Shown: positions 1 through 8,523, numbered from the stretch's first letter. The stretch: 17,874 bases of DNA from Enterocloster bolteae (GCA_021769025.1 JAETTS010000012.1:1-17874); one strand, 5' to 3'. Numbers and translations: made by a program. The notes: generated by a model from the sequence alone, not told the origin.

Positions 1-796
1 GTAACCGTTCCGACTGTCTGTACTGCTCCGCCAGCATTTTGTAAACTGCAATCTGCAAATGGTAGCGGCTGCTTTTTTCCTGCTCCAGATAAATCCGGTT
101 CATCCCAAACACATAAAATCCTGCTGCTGCCATAGACAGAAATGACAAAATCAAAAATTCAGACAAGCTGAAAATCTGGTCGTAATACAATCCCATGTTG
201 CCCTCACTCCGAACCATAATGCCATTGCTTGCACCCAGGCTCGCCACTTCATACACTGCAATAATCACAAGCAAAGGAACTGCCAACATGACATACCATT
301 TTCTCGGCTTGCCGCGAAAAACACTCTCGAGATGCTTCGACATCCAACACACAGCCAATGTGGCAAAAAAACAGCCAACACCGCTGATCAGCCCGATTAC
401 CCAATCTTTAGAAAATGGTTCCGGAATCTTTTTTACTGTGTGCAGGAAAAGCAGATCCAGACATGATAAAAAAGAGGCAAAAAAATCTGCTACCAATTTT
501 ACAGACACCATTAGAACAGATGCAGCCAGAATCCGTTTCTCCCTGTCTGACCGAAACAGCAGCACCACCAACCCCATAAAAAATACAGTGTCTGATAACA
601 CAGAAAAAATATACATGCCAAAAGACAGCCGGCCTAAAATATTCCTAAACAGCCAGCCGCAAAAGGAAAAAATCAAAAACAGCCATTCCCTCCTGCTGGA
701 AGCACCTAAAAATTTTTTACAAAATTTATCTGCTGCCCATAGATACCCCAGGTAAAATGGTGCCACAATCAAAATATCTACATAGTCTAAAAGCAA
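1..796 (-). CDS. Sensor histidine kinase, AgrC/GHKL type, N-terminal part (3' end outside window)
   Basis: The minus-strand frame stays open from about 796 to the window edge (265 residues) and encodes about seven hydrophobic segments, for example around DYVDILIVAPFYLGYLW, VLSDTVFFMGLVVLLF, WVIGLISGVGCFFATLAV and WYVMLAVPLLVIIAVYEVA. A polar linker (LEQEKSSRYHLQIAVYKMLA) follows, as is usual before the dimerisation helix of GHKL kinases. The phospho-histidine and ATPase domains would lie beyond position 1. The gene directly follows a LytTR response regulator, the standard partner of AgrC-like kinases. No ATG lies near the junction; the likely start is TTG at 796, three bases past the regulator's stop, with GGAGGG inside the regulator's last codons as ribosome site, so translation is probably coupled. 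Ligand unknown. The kinase class is inferred from topology and neighbour; no catalytic motif is visible. Confidence 0.75.
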   Translation of the reverse strand, partial: MLLDYVDILIVAPFYLGYLWAADKFCKKFLGASSRREWLFLIFSFCGWLFRNILGRLSFGMYIFSVLSDTVFFMGLVVLLFRSDREKRILAASVLMVSVKLVADFFASFLSCLDLLFLHTVKKIPEPFSKDWVIGLISGVGCFFATLAVCWMSKHLESVFRGKPRKWYVMLAVPLLVIIAVYEVASLGASNGIMVRSEGNMGLYYDQIFSLSEFLILSFLSMAAAGFYVFGMNRIYLEQEKSSRYHLQIAVYKMLAEQYRQSERL

Positions 797-798
797 CT

Positions 799-1515
799 TT
801 ACAAAATCCCTCCATTTTTCTGCATAACCTTAAGCACCTCCTGAACAAACTCGTCATACCTTCTTTTTGCAATCACGATTTTCTCCCCGTTTTCCAGTAT
901 CACTTCCTGTCTGTTATACCTGTCAACATATTTCAGATTGACCAGGTAGCTTTTATGGCATCTGAAAAACCCTTTGTCCCGCAACTTGTTCTCCAACTCC
1001 CCGATCTGCTCATAATAAGTAAAAATATCCTCCGGCCCATGAACATCGACTATCCTTCCTTTTATCTCGAAATAGTATATATCATCAAGAAATAACTTCT
1101 TTCTCTGCCTTTCCCTGCTGACAATGATAAATTCCTGTGAACGGCTTTCTGTCTTGTGGACGGCTTTTTGCAGTACATTTTTCAGTTTCCTGCCATCCAC
1201 AGGCTTTAGCAGATATTGGAAAGCCTCCACATCATATGCTTCAAACACATACTCCCTGCTGGAAGACACAAAAATGAGTATTTTATTGGATGATTTTTCA
1301 CGGAAAATCTGTGCTGTTTTCATTCCATCCAAATCCTGCATAATGATATCAAGGAAAACAATATCAAAATTTTCTAATGTCTGCAGCAGTTCCCCTCCGC
1401 TTCGAAACTGGTGGATGATACATGGTATTTTCATTTCTTCCATAATTTCTTTTATTCTTTTTGCCATGTTACAACATTCTATGACTTCATCATCGCAAAC
1501 CGCTATTGAGAGCAT
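799..1515 (-). CDS. LytTR-family response regulator (AgrA/VirR type)
   Basis: A 238-residue two-domain regulator. Residues 1-120 form a receiver domain: the acidic pair D8/D9, the phospho-acceptor D56 in DIVFLDIIM, the Ser of VSSS near 84 and the Lys of LLKPVDG near 105. Residues about 130-235 form a LytTR DNA-binding domain, with the family signature FFRCHKSYLVNLKYV. LytTR regulators bind direct repeats upstream of targets and often control bacteriocin, surface or quorum genes; the target here cannot be told. It is upstream of, and nearly touching, the kinase gene, so the two form a two-component operon. The start is ATG at 1515 behind AGGTGATGAG; another ATG five bases upstream is out of frame. 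No autoinducer-peptide processing gene (AgrB type) is visible in the window. Confidence 0.93.
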   Translation of the reverse strand: MLSIAVCDDEVIECCNMAKRIKEIMEEMKIPCIIHQFRSGGELLQTLENFDIVFLDIIMQDLDGMKTAQIFREKSSNKILIFVSSSREYVFEAYDVEAFQYLLKPVDGRKLKNVLQKAVHKTESRSQEFIIVSRERQRKKLFLDDIYYFEIKGRIVDVHGPEDIFTYYEQIGELENKLRDKGFFRCHKSYLVNLKYVDRYNRQEVILENGEKIVIAKRRYDEFVQEVLKVMQKNGGIL

Positions 1516-1840
1516 CTCATCACCTGCCTTATAGGTATATCATATATATCGACAAAAACAGACATAAAGTTTTATTGATGTTATGAACAGGCGTTTCCTT
1601 GTAATGACCGTTTCAAATAAGTTTTTCGCCATTCGTCTGATATGCAAGCAGATACCACGCAAAGCGGCACAAACGCCAATCGCCATGTAAGATGTAAGCA
1701 TATTACCGCTGTTTCCCCTGCTTTCCTAGTGCTTTTCTGCTATCAGGGTTTCTTCCCTTGTTTTCACTCCCCTTGATATAAGCGATTTTTAGATACCTAA
1801 ATGCTAACAGTCCAGCCGTGCCCTATCCCCCCCAAACCAC
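1516..1840. other. Intergenic region without a confident gene
   Basis: Lies between the nifJ terminator and the response-regulator gene, so it should carry the two-component promoter. An AT-rich stretch (1530-1555, with TATATGAT and TATAAG on the minus strand) could supply a -10 element, but no good -35 stands out. One 53-codon minus-strand frame (1540-1701) has a weak ribosome site and no recognisable product. A run of seven C sits at 1827-1833. Nothing else was recognised. Confidence 0.6.
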
Positions 1841-1889
1841 AACAAAAAACAGCCGCCCCACCATAAGTTCCCTTACCGTGAAGCAGCTG
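1841..1889 (-). terminator. Intrinsic terminator of nifJ
   Basis: Read on the minus strand, CAGCTGCTTCAC pairs with GTGGGGCGGCTG (12 pairs, three of them G-U), then after a 2x2 internal loop TAAG pairs with CTTA around a GGAA tetraloop. The structure is followed at once by TTTTTT. It lies about 65 bases after the nifJ stop codon. Two shorter stem-loops without U-tracts (CTCCAG/CTGGAG and CTGGCT/AGCCAG, 1917-1945) lie between the stop and this terminator. Confidence 0.8.
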
Positions 1890-1954
1890 CTTCTCATACA
1901 ACTCTACCTGGCTCTATCAGCCAGAATCCTCCAGCTACCTGGAGTCTGTCTCAA

Positions 1955-4900
1955 TTACTCATTCCCATACAGAGCCACCAGCTTGGACAGATACTCATAT
2001 CTCTCCTTGGCCTCCTGCTCATTCTTAGCAAACAGCTTCGCAGCTCTCTCCGGATTCTTCATAGCCAGGGACGCATAACGAACCTCGCCCTTCAAGAAGT
2101 CCTGATATCCTTCCATCTTCGGAGCCTTGCTGTCCAGAGTGAACTTGTTCTCAGCAGCCGGATTGAAGCGGAAGTTGTTCCAGTAACCGGTCTCAACAGC
2201 CAGCTTCTCCTCGGTCTGAGCCTTGCTCATGCCCTTCTTGATGCCATGGTTGATACACGGAGCGTAAGCCAGGATCAGGGACGGACCCGGATAAGCCTCA
2301 GCCTCGGCGATAGCCTTGACTGTCTGGGCCATGTCGGCGCCCATGGAGATCTGAGCTACATACACATAGCCGTAGGACATGGCGATGCTGGCCAGATCTT
2401 TCTTCTTGGTCTCCTTGCCGCCGGCGGCGAACTGAGCCACAGCGCCGGTCTTGGTAGCCTTGGAGGACTGTCCGCCGGTATTGGAGTAAACCTCGGTATC
2501 AAATACCATGACATTGATATCCTTGCCGCTTGCCAGCACATGGTCCACGCCGCCGAAACCAATATCATAAGCCCATCCGTCGCCGCCGAAGATCCACTGG
2601 GACTTCTTGGCCAGGAATGCCTTGTTGGCAACAATATATTTGCAGGTCGGGCAGTCAATACCTTCCAGAGCTGCAACCAGCTTGTCAGTAGCAGCACCGT
2701 TGACAGCGCCAACACCGAAGCTGTCCAGCCACTCTTTACATGCAGCCTTCACCTCTTCGCTTGCCCTGTCGTCAGCAGCTACGGTCTCAACCTTCTCCTT
2801 CAGCTCATCACGGATTGCATTCTGAGCCAGCAGCATACCGAAACCAAACTCTGCGTTGTCCTCGAACAGTGAGTTATCCCATGCAGGACCCTGTCCCTTG
2901 GCGTTTACAGTGTAAGGTGTGGACGGTGAGGAGTTGCCCCAGATGGAGGAACATCCTGTTGCGTTGGCAATATACATTCTGTCGCCAAACAGCTGGGTGA
3001 TCAGTTTTGCATAAGGAGTCTCGCCACAGCCTGCGCATGCGCCGGAGAACTCAAGGAGCGGTTTCTTAAACTGGCTTCCCTTTACAGTAGCTTCCTTAAA
3101 CTTGGCAACCACATCCTCTTTTACAGGTACGGTCTGGCCAAAGTCAAAGATGGGCTGCTCATCCAGATGGGCTGCCAGCTTGTCCATAGTAAGAGCCTTC
3201 TCGCCTTTCTTGCCAGGACATACGTTGGCACAGGAACCGCATCCGGTACAGTCAAGTGCAGAGATGGAGATGGCAAACTTGTACTGCGGCATACCGGTCA
3301 TAGCCAGCATCTTCATTCCTTCCGGAGCCTTGGCTGCTTCTTCCTCGGTCATGGCAACCGGACGGATAACAGCGTGAGGACATACATAGGAACAGAAGTT
3401 ACACTGGATACAATTGTCAGGATTCCATACCGGTACATTCACTGCAATACCACGTTTCTCATAAGCAGCAGAACCAGATGGCGTGGAACCGTCCACATAA
3501 TCCTTGAAAGCGGATACAGGCAAACTGTTGCCTTCCTGAGCGCTTACCTTGGTCTGTACATTGTTGACAAAGTCAATAACGTCTTTTCTTCCTTCTGTTA
3601 CTACCTTGTAATCAAGGCCTTCGTCTTCGCAGTTCTTCCAGCTGTCTGGAATCTCCACTTTTACGACACCCTGTGCGCCTGCATCGATAGCAGCCCAGTT
3701 CTTCTTAACCACATCCTCGCCCTTGCGGCCGTAGGTCTTCTGTGCGGCATCCTTCATCAGCTCAATGGCCTTCTCCTCCGGGATAATGCCAGTCAGCTTA
3801 AAGAATGCAGACTGTAAAATCGTGTTGATACGGGTCGGTCCCATGCCGGTCTCGATACCGATCTTCACACCGTCGATGGTATACAGGTTGATATTGTGGT
3901 CAGCGATGAATTTCTTCATCTGCCCCGGAAGATGAGTCTCTAACTCCTCTGCGTTCCAGGAACAGTTCAGAAGGAACGTACCGCCGTCAACCAGTTCCTG
4001 AACCATGTTGTACTTTCTCACATATGCCGGATTGTGGCATGCTACGAAGTTTGCCTTGTGGATCAGGTAAGTGGATTTAATCTTCTTGTGGCCGAAACGT
4101 AAGTGGGACATGGTTACGCCGCCGGATTTCTTGGAGTCGTAATCAAAATATGCCTGCGCATACATGTCCGTATTGTCGCCGATGATCTTGATAGAGTTCT
4201 TGTTGGCTCCTACAGTACCGTCAGCACCCAATCCCCAGAACTTACAGTTGGTGGTTCCCTCAGGAGTGGTTACCAAAGGAGCACCAAGGGTCAGGGATAA
4301 GTTGGTCACATCATCCTCGATACCAATGGTAAACCTCTTCTTCTCACTGTTGCCGAATACAGCCACGATCTGAGCCGGAGTGGTATCTTTGGATCCTAAG
4401 CCATAACGGCCGGAAAGGATCTCAACACCGTCAAATTTGCTGCCCTTCAGTGCTGCAACAACATCCAGATACAGAGGCTCGCCTAAAGATCCTGGCTCTT
4501 TGGTTCTGTCAAGAACGGAAATCTTCTTAACGGTATCCGGAATGGCATCGATCAATGCCTGTGCGCAGAATGGACGATACAGGCGAACTTTAACCACACC
4601 AACCTTAGCACCGCTTGTCTTTACCATGTAATCGATCGTCTCTTCAATGGTGTCATTTACAGAACCCATGGCTACGATCACGTGCTCTGCATCTGCAGCA
4701 CCGTAGTAGTTAAACAGCTTATAGTCTGTACCAATCTTTGCATTCACCTTATCCATATAGTCCTGCACAACTGCCGGAAGTGCATCATAATATGGGTTGC
4801 AGGCTTCTCTTGCCTGGAAGAAGATGTCTGGGTTCTGGGCAGAACCTCTCTGGCACGGATGGTTAGGATTCAGCGCATGCTGACGGAACGCAGCGATCGC

Positions 4901-5494
4901 ATCCCAATCTGCCATCTCAGCCAAATCATCATAATCCCATGCCTCAATCTTCTGAATCTCGTGGGAGGTACGGAAACCGTCAAAGAAGTTGATAAACGGA
5001 ACTTTACCCTTGATTGCAGACAGATGAGCCACTGCAGTCAGATCCATAACTTCCTGAACGCTGGATTCGCACAGCATCGCGCAGCCGGTCTGACGGCATG
5101 CATATACGTCTGAGTGGTCGCCGAAAATAGACAGTGCATGGCTGGCCAACGCACGGGCGGAAACATTGACAACACCTGGAAGCTGCTCGCCGGCAATCTT
5201 GTACAGGTTGGGAATCATCAGTAACAAACCCTGGGAAGCCGTATAGGTAGTCGTAAGAGCACCGGCAGCCAGAGAGCCGTGAACAGCACCTGCAGCGCCT
5301 GCCTCGGACTGCATCTCCGTAATCTGAACGGTGCGTCCGAAAATGTTCTTTCTTCCTTCCGTAGCCCACTCGTCCGTATGCTCAGGCATAACAGAGGATG
5401 GGGTGATGGGGTACATGGCAGCTACTTCGGTAAATGCATATGAAGCATGAGCAGCAGCCTGATTACCATCCATGGTTTTCATTTTTCTTGCCAT
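1955..5494 (-). CDS. nifJ: Pyruvate:ferredoxin (flavodoxin) oxidoreductase
   Basis: Oxidises pyruvate with CoA to acetyl-CoA and CO2, passing electrons to ferredoxin or flavodoxin; a central cytoplasmic enzyme of clostridial fermentation. At 1179 residues it is the usual full-length homodimeric form with all domains in one chain. Visible are the N-terminal pyrimidine-binding domain with YPITPSS (T31) and the R114 region; a two-cluster ferredoxin domain with CIQCNFCSYVC (C695, C698, C701, C705) and CTGCGSCANVC (C749, C752, C755, C759); the proximal-cluster cysteines C820, C823, C848 and C1080; and the thiamine-diphosphate site GDGWAYDIG near 971 with VYSNTGGQSS near 1002. The start is ATG 5494 behind AGGAGG (5503-5508) at 8-base spacing. 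It is monocistronic, with its own promoter and terminator. No residue looks missing. Confidence 0.98.
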   Translation of the reverse strand: MARKMKTMDGNQAAAHASYAFTEVAAMYPITPSSVMPEHTDEWATEGRKNIFGRTVQITEMQSEAGAAGAVHGSLAAGALTTTYTASQGLLLMIPNLYKIAGEQLPGVVNVSARALASHALSIFGDHSDVYACRQTGCAMLCESSVQEVMDLTAVAHLSAIKGKVPFINFFDGFRTSHEIQKIEAWDYDDLAEMADWDAIAAFRQHALNPNHPCQRGSAQNPDIFFQAREACNPYYDALPAVVQDYMDKVNAKIGTDYKLFNYYGAADAEHVIVAMGSVNDTIEETIDYMVKTSGAKVGVVKVRLYRPFCAQALIDAIPDTVKKISVLDRTKEPGSLGEPLYLDVVAALKGSKFDGVEILSGRYGLGSKDTTPAQIVAVFGNSEKKRFTIGIEDDVTNLSLTLGAPLVTTPEGTTNCKFWGLGADGTVGANKNSIKIIGDNTDMYAQAYFDYDSKKSGGVTMSHLRFGHKKIKSTYLIHKANFVACHNPAYVRKYNMVQELVDGGTFLLNCSWNAEELETHLPGQMKKFIADHNINLYTIDGVKIGIETGMGPTRINTILQSAFFKLTGIIPEEKAIELMKDAAQKTYGRKGEDVVKKNWAAIDAGAQGVVKVEIPDSWKNCEDEGLDYKVVTEGRKDVIDFVNNVQTKVSAQEGNSLPVSAFKDYVDGSTPSGSAAYEKRGIAVNVPVWNPDNCIQCNFCSYVCPHAVIRPVAMTEEEAAKAPEGMKMLAMTGMPQYKFAISISALDCTGCGSCANVCPGKKGEKALTMDKLAAHLDEQPIFDFGQTVPVKEDVVAKFKEATVKGSQFKKPLLEFSGACAGCGETPYAKLITQLFGDRMYIANATGCSSIWGNSSPSTPYTVNAKGQGPAWDNSLFEDNAEFGFGMLLAQNAIRDELKEKVETVAADDRASEEVKAACKEWLDSFGVGAVNGAATDKLVAALEGIDCPTCKYIVANKAFLAKKSQWIFGGDGWAYDIGFGGVDHVLASGKDINVMVFDTEVYSNTGGQSSKATKTGAVAQFAAGGKETKKKDLASIAMSYGYVYVAQISMGADMAQTVKAIAEAEAYPGPSLILAYAPCINHGIKKGMSKAQTEEKLAVETGYWNNFRFNPAAENKFTLDSKAPKMEGYQDFLKGEVRYASLAMKNPERAAKLFAKNEQEAKERYEYLSKLVALYGNE

Positions 5495-5533
5495 TTGATT
5501 TTCCTCCTACAAATTGTGAATATTACATAGTGA

Positions 5534-5559
5534 AGTGCGTGCCAGATGAGACACGCACT
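5534..5559 (-). promoter_or_regulatory. Stem-loop at the 5' end of the nifJ leader
   Basis: AGTGCGTG and CACGCACT form a perfect 8-base-pair stem around a 10-base loop. Given the promoter just upstream, transcription should start near 5565, so this stem would begin within about six bases of the mRNA 5' end. There is no U-tract and the ribosome site lies some 25 bases further on, so it is not a terminator and does not obviously mask translation. A 5'-terminal mRNA-stabilising hairpin is the simplest reading; an operator is the alternative. Confidence 0.55.
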
Positions 5560-5571
5560 GACCTATTACCT

Positions 5572-5599
5572 ATTATAACAATAATTCCCAGTTTTGCAA
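5572..5599 (-). promoter_or_regulatory. Extended -10 promoter of nifJ
   Basis: On the minus strand TTGCAA (5594-5599) is followed after 16 bases by a perfect TATAAT (5572-5577), preceded by TGT, which makes it an extended -10. The predicted start near 5565 gives a leader of about 70 bases carrying the 5534-5559 hairpin and the AGGAGG ribosome site. Confidence 0.75.
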
Positions 5600-5661
5600 A
5601 GAAAAAAACAGAAAATCCACGTATTATTTTACAAACAATTTGAACTTTTTGCGGCAACCTT

Positions 5662-6573
5662 TTAAGAGAATCTGACAAATTCCCTGTCGAGATGATATTT
5701 TAATGCCCCGATGAGATTGGAGTCATTGTGATACTTACAAGCTGTCACCTGAGGCTCCGGTATAGGAAACTGGCATAAGGAATGATAGTAACTTACGTTC
5801 TTTCTGATAAATTCTAAAAACAACGGCTGCCTGCTGATTCCTCCGCCGATAGCGAACCGTTCCGGGTCATAGATGCTCTGAAGGTTCATGATCATAAAAG
5901 CAACATCTTTTGTAAATACATCCAACACCCATAGTGCAGCCTCATCCCCTTCTTCCGCCCACTGAAACAGCTCATAGCTGGTAATCTCCTCGGGCTTTTT
6001 CCCTTTTGCCTTTGCAGCAAGGCTAACCAGACGGCGGTTGCCACTGTGGGAGGTCCAGGAACTGGCAAACTGGTCAAATTCCCGATTTATCATGATCCAG
6101 CTGAACTCGCCGGCGGAAAAATGCTTGCCCATATGTACTTTTTTATCCTTTATAAGGGCTCCGCCCACTCCGGTTCCAAAAACCAACACCACTGCATCTT
6201 TGCAATCTGCCAAGGAACCCCAACCGGCTTCGGCAAGAGCAGCGCACTTGGCATCATTCATCACTGTAACAGAGACAGGACATCGTTTTTCCATCTCCTC
6301 TGCCAATGGGAAATTCTCTATAAACCGTTCCAGGGCACCTCCGGTGATACAGATACCGTTCTGGCTGTCGATTACCCCTGGAACTGACATAGCGATCCCG
6401 GCTACCTGCCCCTTCAAGGGCCTAAAGATCCCTTCCAGAGTATCCAGATAGGCCTCTACCCCATCATAGGGAGTCTTTACACTTCCCCTGGAAGAAATAT
6501 CCAATTGTTCATCCAAAACTCCATATTTGATGGAGGTTCCTCCCACATCAATACACAAATATTTCTTACTCAC
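5662..6573 (-). CDS. ROK-family sugar kinase without the zinc motif
   Basis: A 303-residue cytoplasmic ROK kinase, predicted to phosphorylate a hexose or glucoside from ATP. The phosphate-1 motif is DVGGTSIK (residues 9-16), the catalytic aspartate is D107 in VMNDAKCAALAE, the phosphate-2 loop is FGTGVGGAL (132-140), the sugar-contacting Glu is E156 in SAGEFS, and the adenosine motif is IGGGIS (242-247). The Cys-rich zinc motif of classical ROK glucokinases and NagC-like repressors, expected after the GEF region, is absent; this fits the beta-glucoside kinase (BglK)-like branch, though substrate cannot be assigned. There is no N-terminal DNA-binding domain, so it is not a repressor. The start is GTG at 6573, with AGGAGG eight bases upstream. 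It follows the VanW-type gene by 58 bases with no terminator between, so the two are probably co-transcribed. Confidence 0.9.
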   Translation of the reverse strand: MSKKYLCIDVGGTSIKYGVLDEQLDISSRGSVKTPYDGVEAYLDTLEGIFRPLKGQVAGIAMSVPGVIDSQNGICITGGALERFIENFPLAEEMEKRCPVSVTVMNDAKCAALAEAGWGSLADCKDAVVLVFGTGVGGALIKDKKVHMGKHFSAGEFSWIMINREFDQFASSWTSHSGNRRLVSLAAKAKGKKPEEITSYELFQWAEEGDEAALWVLDVFTKDVAFMIMNLQSIYDPERFAIGGGISRQPLFLEFIRKNVSYYHSLCQFPIPEPQVTACKYHNDSNLIGALKYHLDREFVRFS

Positions 6574-6631
6574 CCTGATCCCCTCCTGCCTGGTCTTTCT
6601 TGTAAACCTGCCCTATAAAAGCCGCTGTCAG

Positions 6632-8428
6632 TCAGTCTTCCGGCTTGGGAGCCGCCAACATGGTCTGATCTCCTGGAGATGCCGGCCGATCTGAAGCAGC
6701 TGTTCCTGGAGGCCCCATATTCTCCGGCTGATCCGACGTGCTTCCTCCCGGGCCTCCCGGGCCGCCTGGATCTCCAGGGCCAGTGGGTGCCGTAGGTTGC
6801 TGGACAGAACTGCTCTCCGGCGGTGCCGAATTGTCTGTTGCCTGTGTAGCATCTGCTGCGCTGGAAGGATCCGATGACTCCGTAGGAATCACCACTTCCC
6901 CGTTCTCATTCAGCATCACATCGGAAGAATTCCGTTTTATCACAGGGTTATGTCCCTTGTAAGTAACTGTATGGTCCACATCATTGCTGATGACCTCTCC
7001 ATTTTTCTTGACAATCAGGCGAGTCTCCCAGCGGCTTCCCTGGCTGCCATTGGATTTCACCACTTCCGTCCCTGGCGCAATGGTCTGATCCTCTTCATAG
7101 GTGGGGGCAGGAATATCAAGATCCTCGATCTTCTTGGACTCCAGTTCATAGGTTACCCCCTCCTCCAGAACGGGAATTCCGTAAATCGATACGGTCACCG
7201 TCTGATTGCTGTATGCGGCACGGACTCCGATGGCTGCGCTGGATGTGTTAACAAACTTAAATTCCGGTCCGCCCCAGCTTACAGTCGCATCCATGCCTGG
7301 AGTCACATAAGAAGGCGCAAAGGTGTGGGAACGGCGGACAGAAACCTTTAAGCCAGCACGCACCACAGCATTGTAAAGGGTTGTGGACACCTGGCATACA
7401 CCGCCGCCGATCTCTTCCACCACCTCGCCGCCACTGTAGGCAGCTGCTCCCTGATATCCCTTTTCAGAGGTGCGCTGGCCCACCACTTCATTGAAGGACA
7501 TCTCCTGTCCCGGATAGACGATGGTTCCGTTAAGCGCCTCCGCAGCCAAGCGGACATTGGTATTTCTCTTGCTGTTGGCTGTCGTATTGGTAGTATATTT
7601 TCCGATAGTCTTGTACTTTTCCTTTGCAACCGATATGGGAATCTCCGGCTGAACCTCATGGGACTGTACTGTAATGTCTGCTAAAAAATCTTTGTCCGCC
7701 ATCGCCTTCTGAATATCCGCCGCCAGCTTTTCCTCGTCAATGGCAACTCCCACCACTTCCCCCTCAAACACGAAGGAATCACTGGCTGCATCATAGCTGG
7801 AGATGGAGCCGTTCTTGGCCGACTGATTCCAGAGGCTCTTCATCTGGTCGACCTGGGCCTGAATCTGCTCTTCCATTCCAGAAGAAAGATCCAGAAGATA
7901 CCGTTCCTCTGGCTCTCCCCGATAGATCTCTTCCAACAGTTCATCCAGCTTGCCTTCCAAAAGGTTGGACACCTCATAGACTTGATCCTGATAGTGGGCT
8001 TTCATTCCCCATACATATTTCTTCAGTATCTCCGCCTTGGCCTCGTCTCTGGACATCCCGGTAATGGTGATTCCATCCACGGTAACTTCCTTCACCAGCT
8101 GGGTCTCTGGCTCTGTGGCGGATGTCTCCTCGGTCGTCACCACTGCCTCTCTCTGCTTCCCGGACTTTAAGCCGTATACCGCTGCCGCAATGACGATCAT
8201 AAGCACAACTCCCACTGCTGCAACGACCCCATAATTCGGTGTATTCCTCCGTCTCCTCCTGCGATGATGGGAAGAGCCTCTGTAGGCCCTCTGCCCCTGA
8301 TAACCCGATGTATGCCTTGCCATTGAGCCTGACTGCCGGCTTGTCGTTCTCCTGTCATAGCCATAACCGCCGCCGGAAGAACTCCGGCTTCTATTTGAAT
8401 GATTTCCTGTACTCATGCTCCTACTCAC
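6632..8428 (-). CDS. VanW-family membrane-anchored envelope protein with G5 domain
   Basis: A 598-residue protein. Residues 1-63 are Ser/Gly/Arg-rich and end in a run of Arg, followed by one membrane helix at about 66-87 (VVAAVGVVLMIVIAAAVYG): a signal anchor with the bulk outside. Residues about 110-270 resemble the peptidoglycan-binding/YoaR-like region found before VanW domains. The VanW domain spans about 284-415, with the hallmark GGGVCQVSTTLYNA at 341-354. A G5-like domain follows at about 423-495. The tail (515-598) is low-complexity Ser/Pro/Gly, including GPGDPGGPGGPGG. VanW proteins occur in some vancomycin clusters but also widely in clostridia outside them; no other van gene is present, so resistance is not implied. 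The start is GTG 8428 or ATG 8416; neither has a clear ribosome site, and GGGTGAG could serve the ATG. Confidence 0.9.
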   Translation of the reverse strand: MSRSMSTGNHSNRSRSSSGGGYGYDRRTTSRQSGSMARHTSGYQGQRAYRGSSHHRRRRRRNTPNYGVVAAVGVVLMIVIAAAVYGLKSGKQREAVVTTEETSATEPETQLVKEVTVDGITITGMSRDEAKAEILKKYVWGMKAHYQDQVYEVSNLLEGKLDELLEEIYRGEPEERYLLDLSSGMEEQIQAQVDQMKSLWNQSAKNGSISSYDAASDSFVFEGEVVGVAIDEEKLAADIQKAMADKDFLADITVQSHEVQPEIPISVAKEKYKTIGKYTTNTTANSKRNTNVRLAAEALNGTIVYPGQEMSFNEVVGQRTSEKGYQGAAAYSGGEVVEEIGGGVCQVSTTLYNAVVRAGLKVSVRRSHTFAPSYVTPGMDATVSWGGPEFKFVNTSSAAIGVRAAYSNQTVTVSIYGIPVLEEGVTYELESKKIEDLDIPAPTYEEDQTIAPGTEVVKSNGSQGSRWETRLIVKKNGEVISNDVDHTVTYKGHNPVIKRNSSDVMLNENGEVVIPTESSDPSSAADATQATDNSAPPESSSVQQPTAPTGPGDPGGPGGPGGSTSDQPENMGPPGTAASDRPASPGDQTMLAAPKPED

Positions 8429-8504
8429 CCTGTCTTAATATCATACTGTATGTAATTTTGCCTCTGTAAAAATCATCTTGTGCAAATTACTCTCACACGA
8501 TAAC

Positions 8505-8513
8505 AGTATACCA
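8505..8513 (-). promoter_or_regulatory. Candidate extended -10 of the VanW-ROK transcript
   Basis: The minus strand reads TGGTATACT, a TGn-extended -10 (TATACT at 8505-8510) about 75 bases before the VanW start. No convincing -35 lies 16-18 bases upstream, which extended -10 promoters can tolerate. Weak evidence. Confidence 0.35.
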
Positions 8514-8523
8514 TAATCTGCGC

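Noticed and set aside
2246..2872. 208-codon plus-strand frame opposite nifJ
   Set aside because: Lies wholly inside nifJ on the opposite strand, has no ribosome site and no protein-like motif; a shadow of biased codon use.
3167..3817. 216-codon plus-strand frame opposite nifJ
   Set aside because: Antisense to the ferredoxin domain of nifJ, with no ribosome site or recognisable domain.
5515..5531. Rex (NADH-sensing) operator upstream of nifJ
   Set aside because: TTGTGAA is present as a half-site, but the second half reads ACATAG instead of TTCACAA, so symmetry is missing.
5604..5630. Terminator of the VanW-ROK transcript at a 7-base T-run
   Set aside because: Only AAAAT/ATTTT can pair before the T-run; an all-AT 5-pair stem is too weak to support the call.
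6632..8428. Vancomycin resistance cluster
   Set aside because: VanW domains are common in clostridia outside resistance loci, and no vanA/H/X/Y/R/S homologue is next to it.
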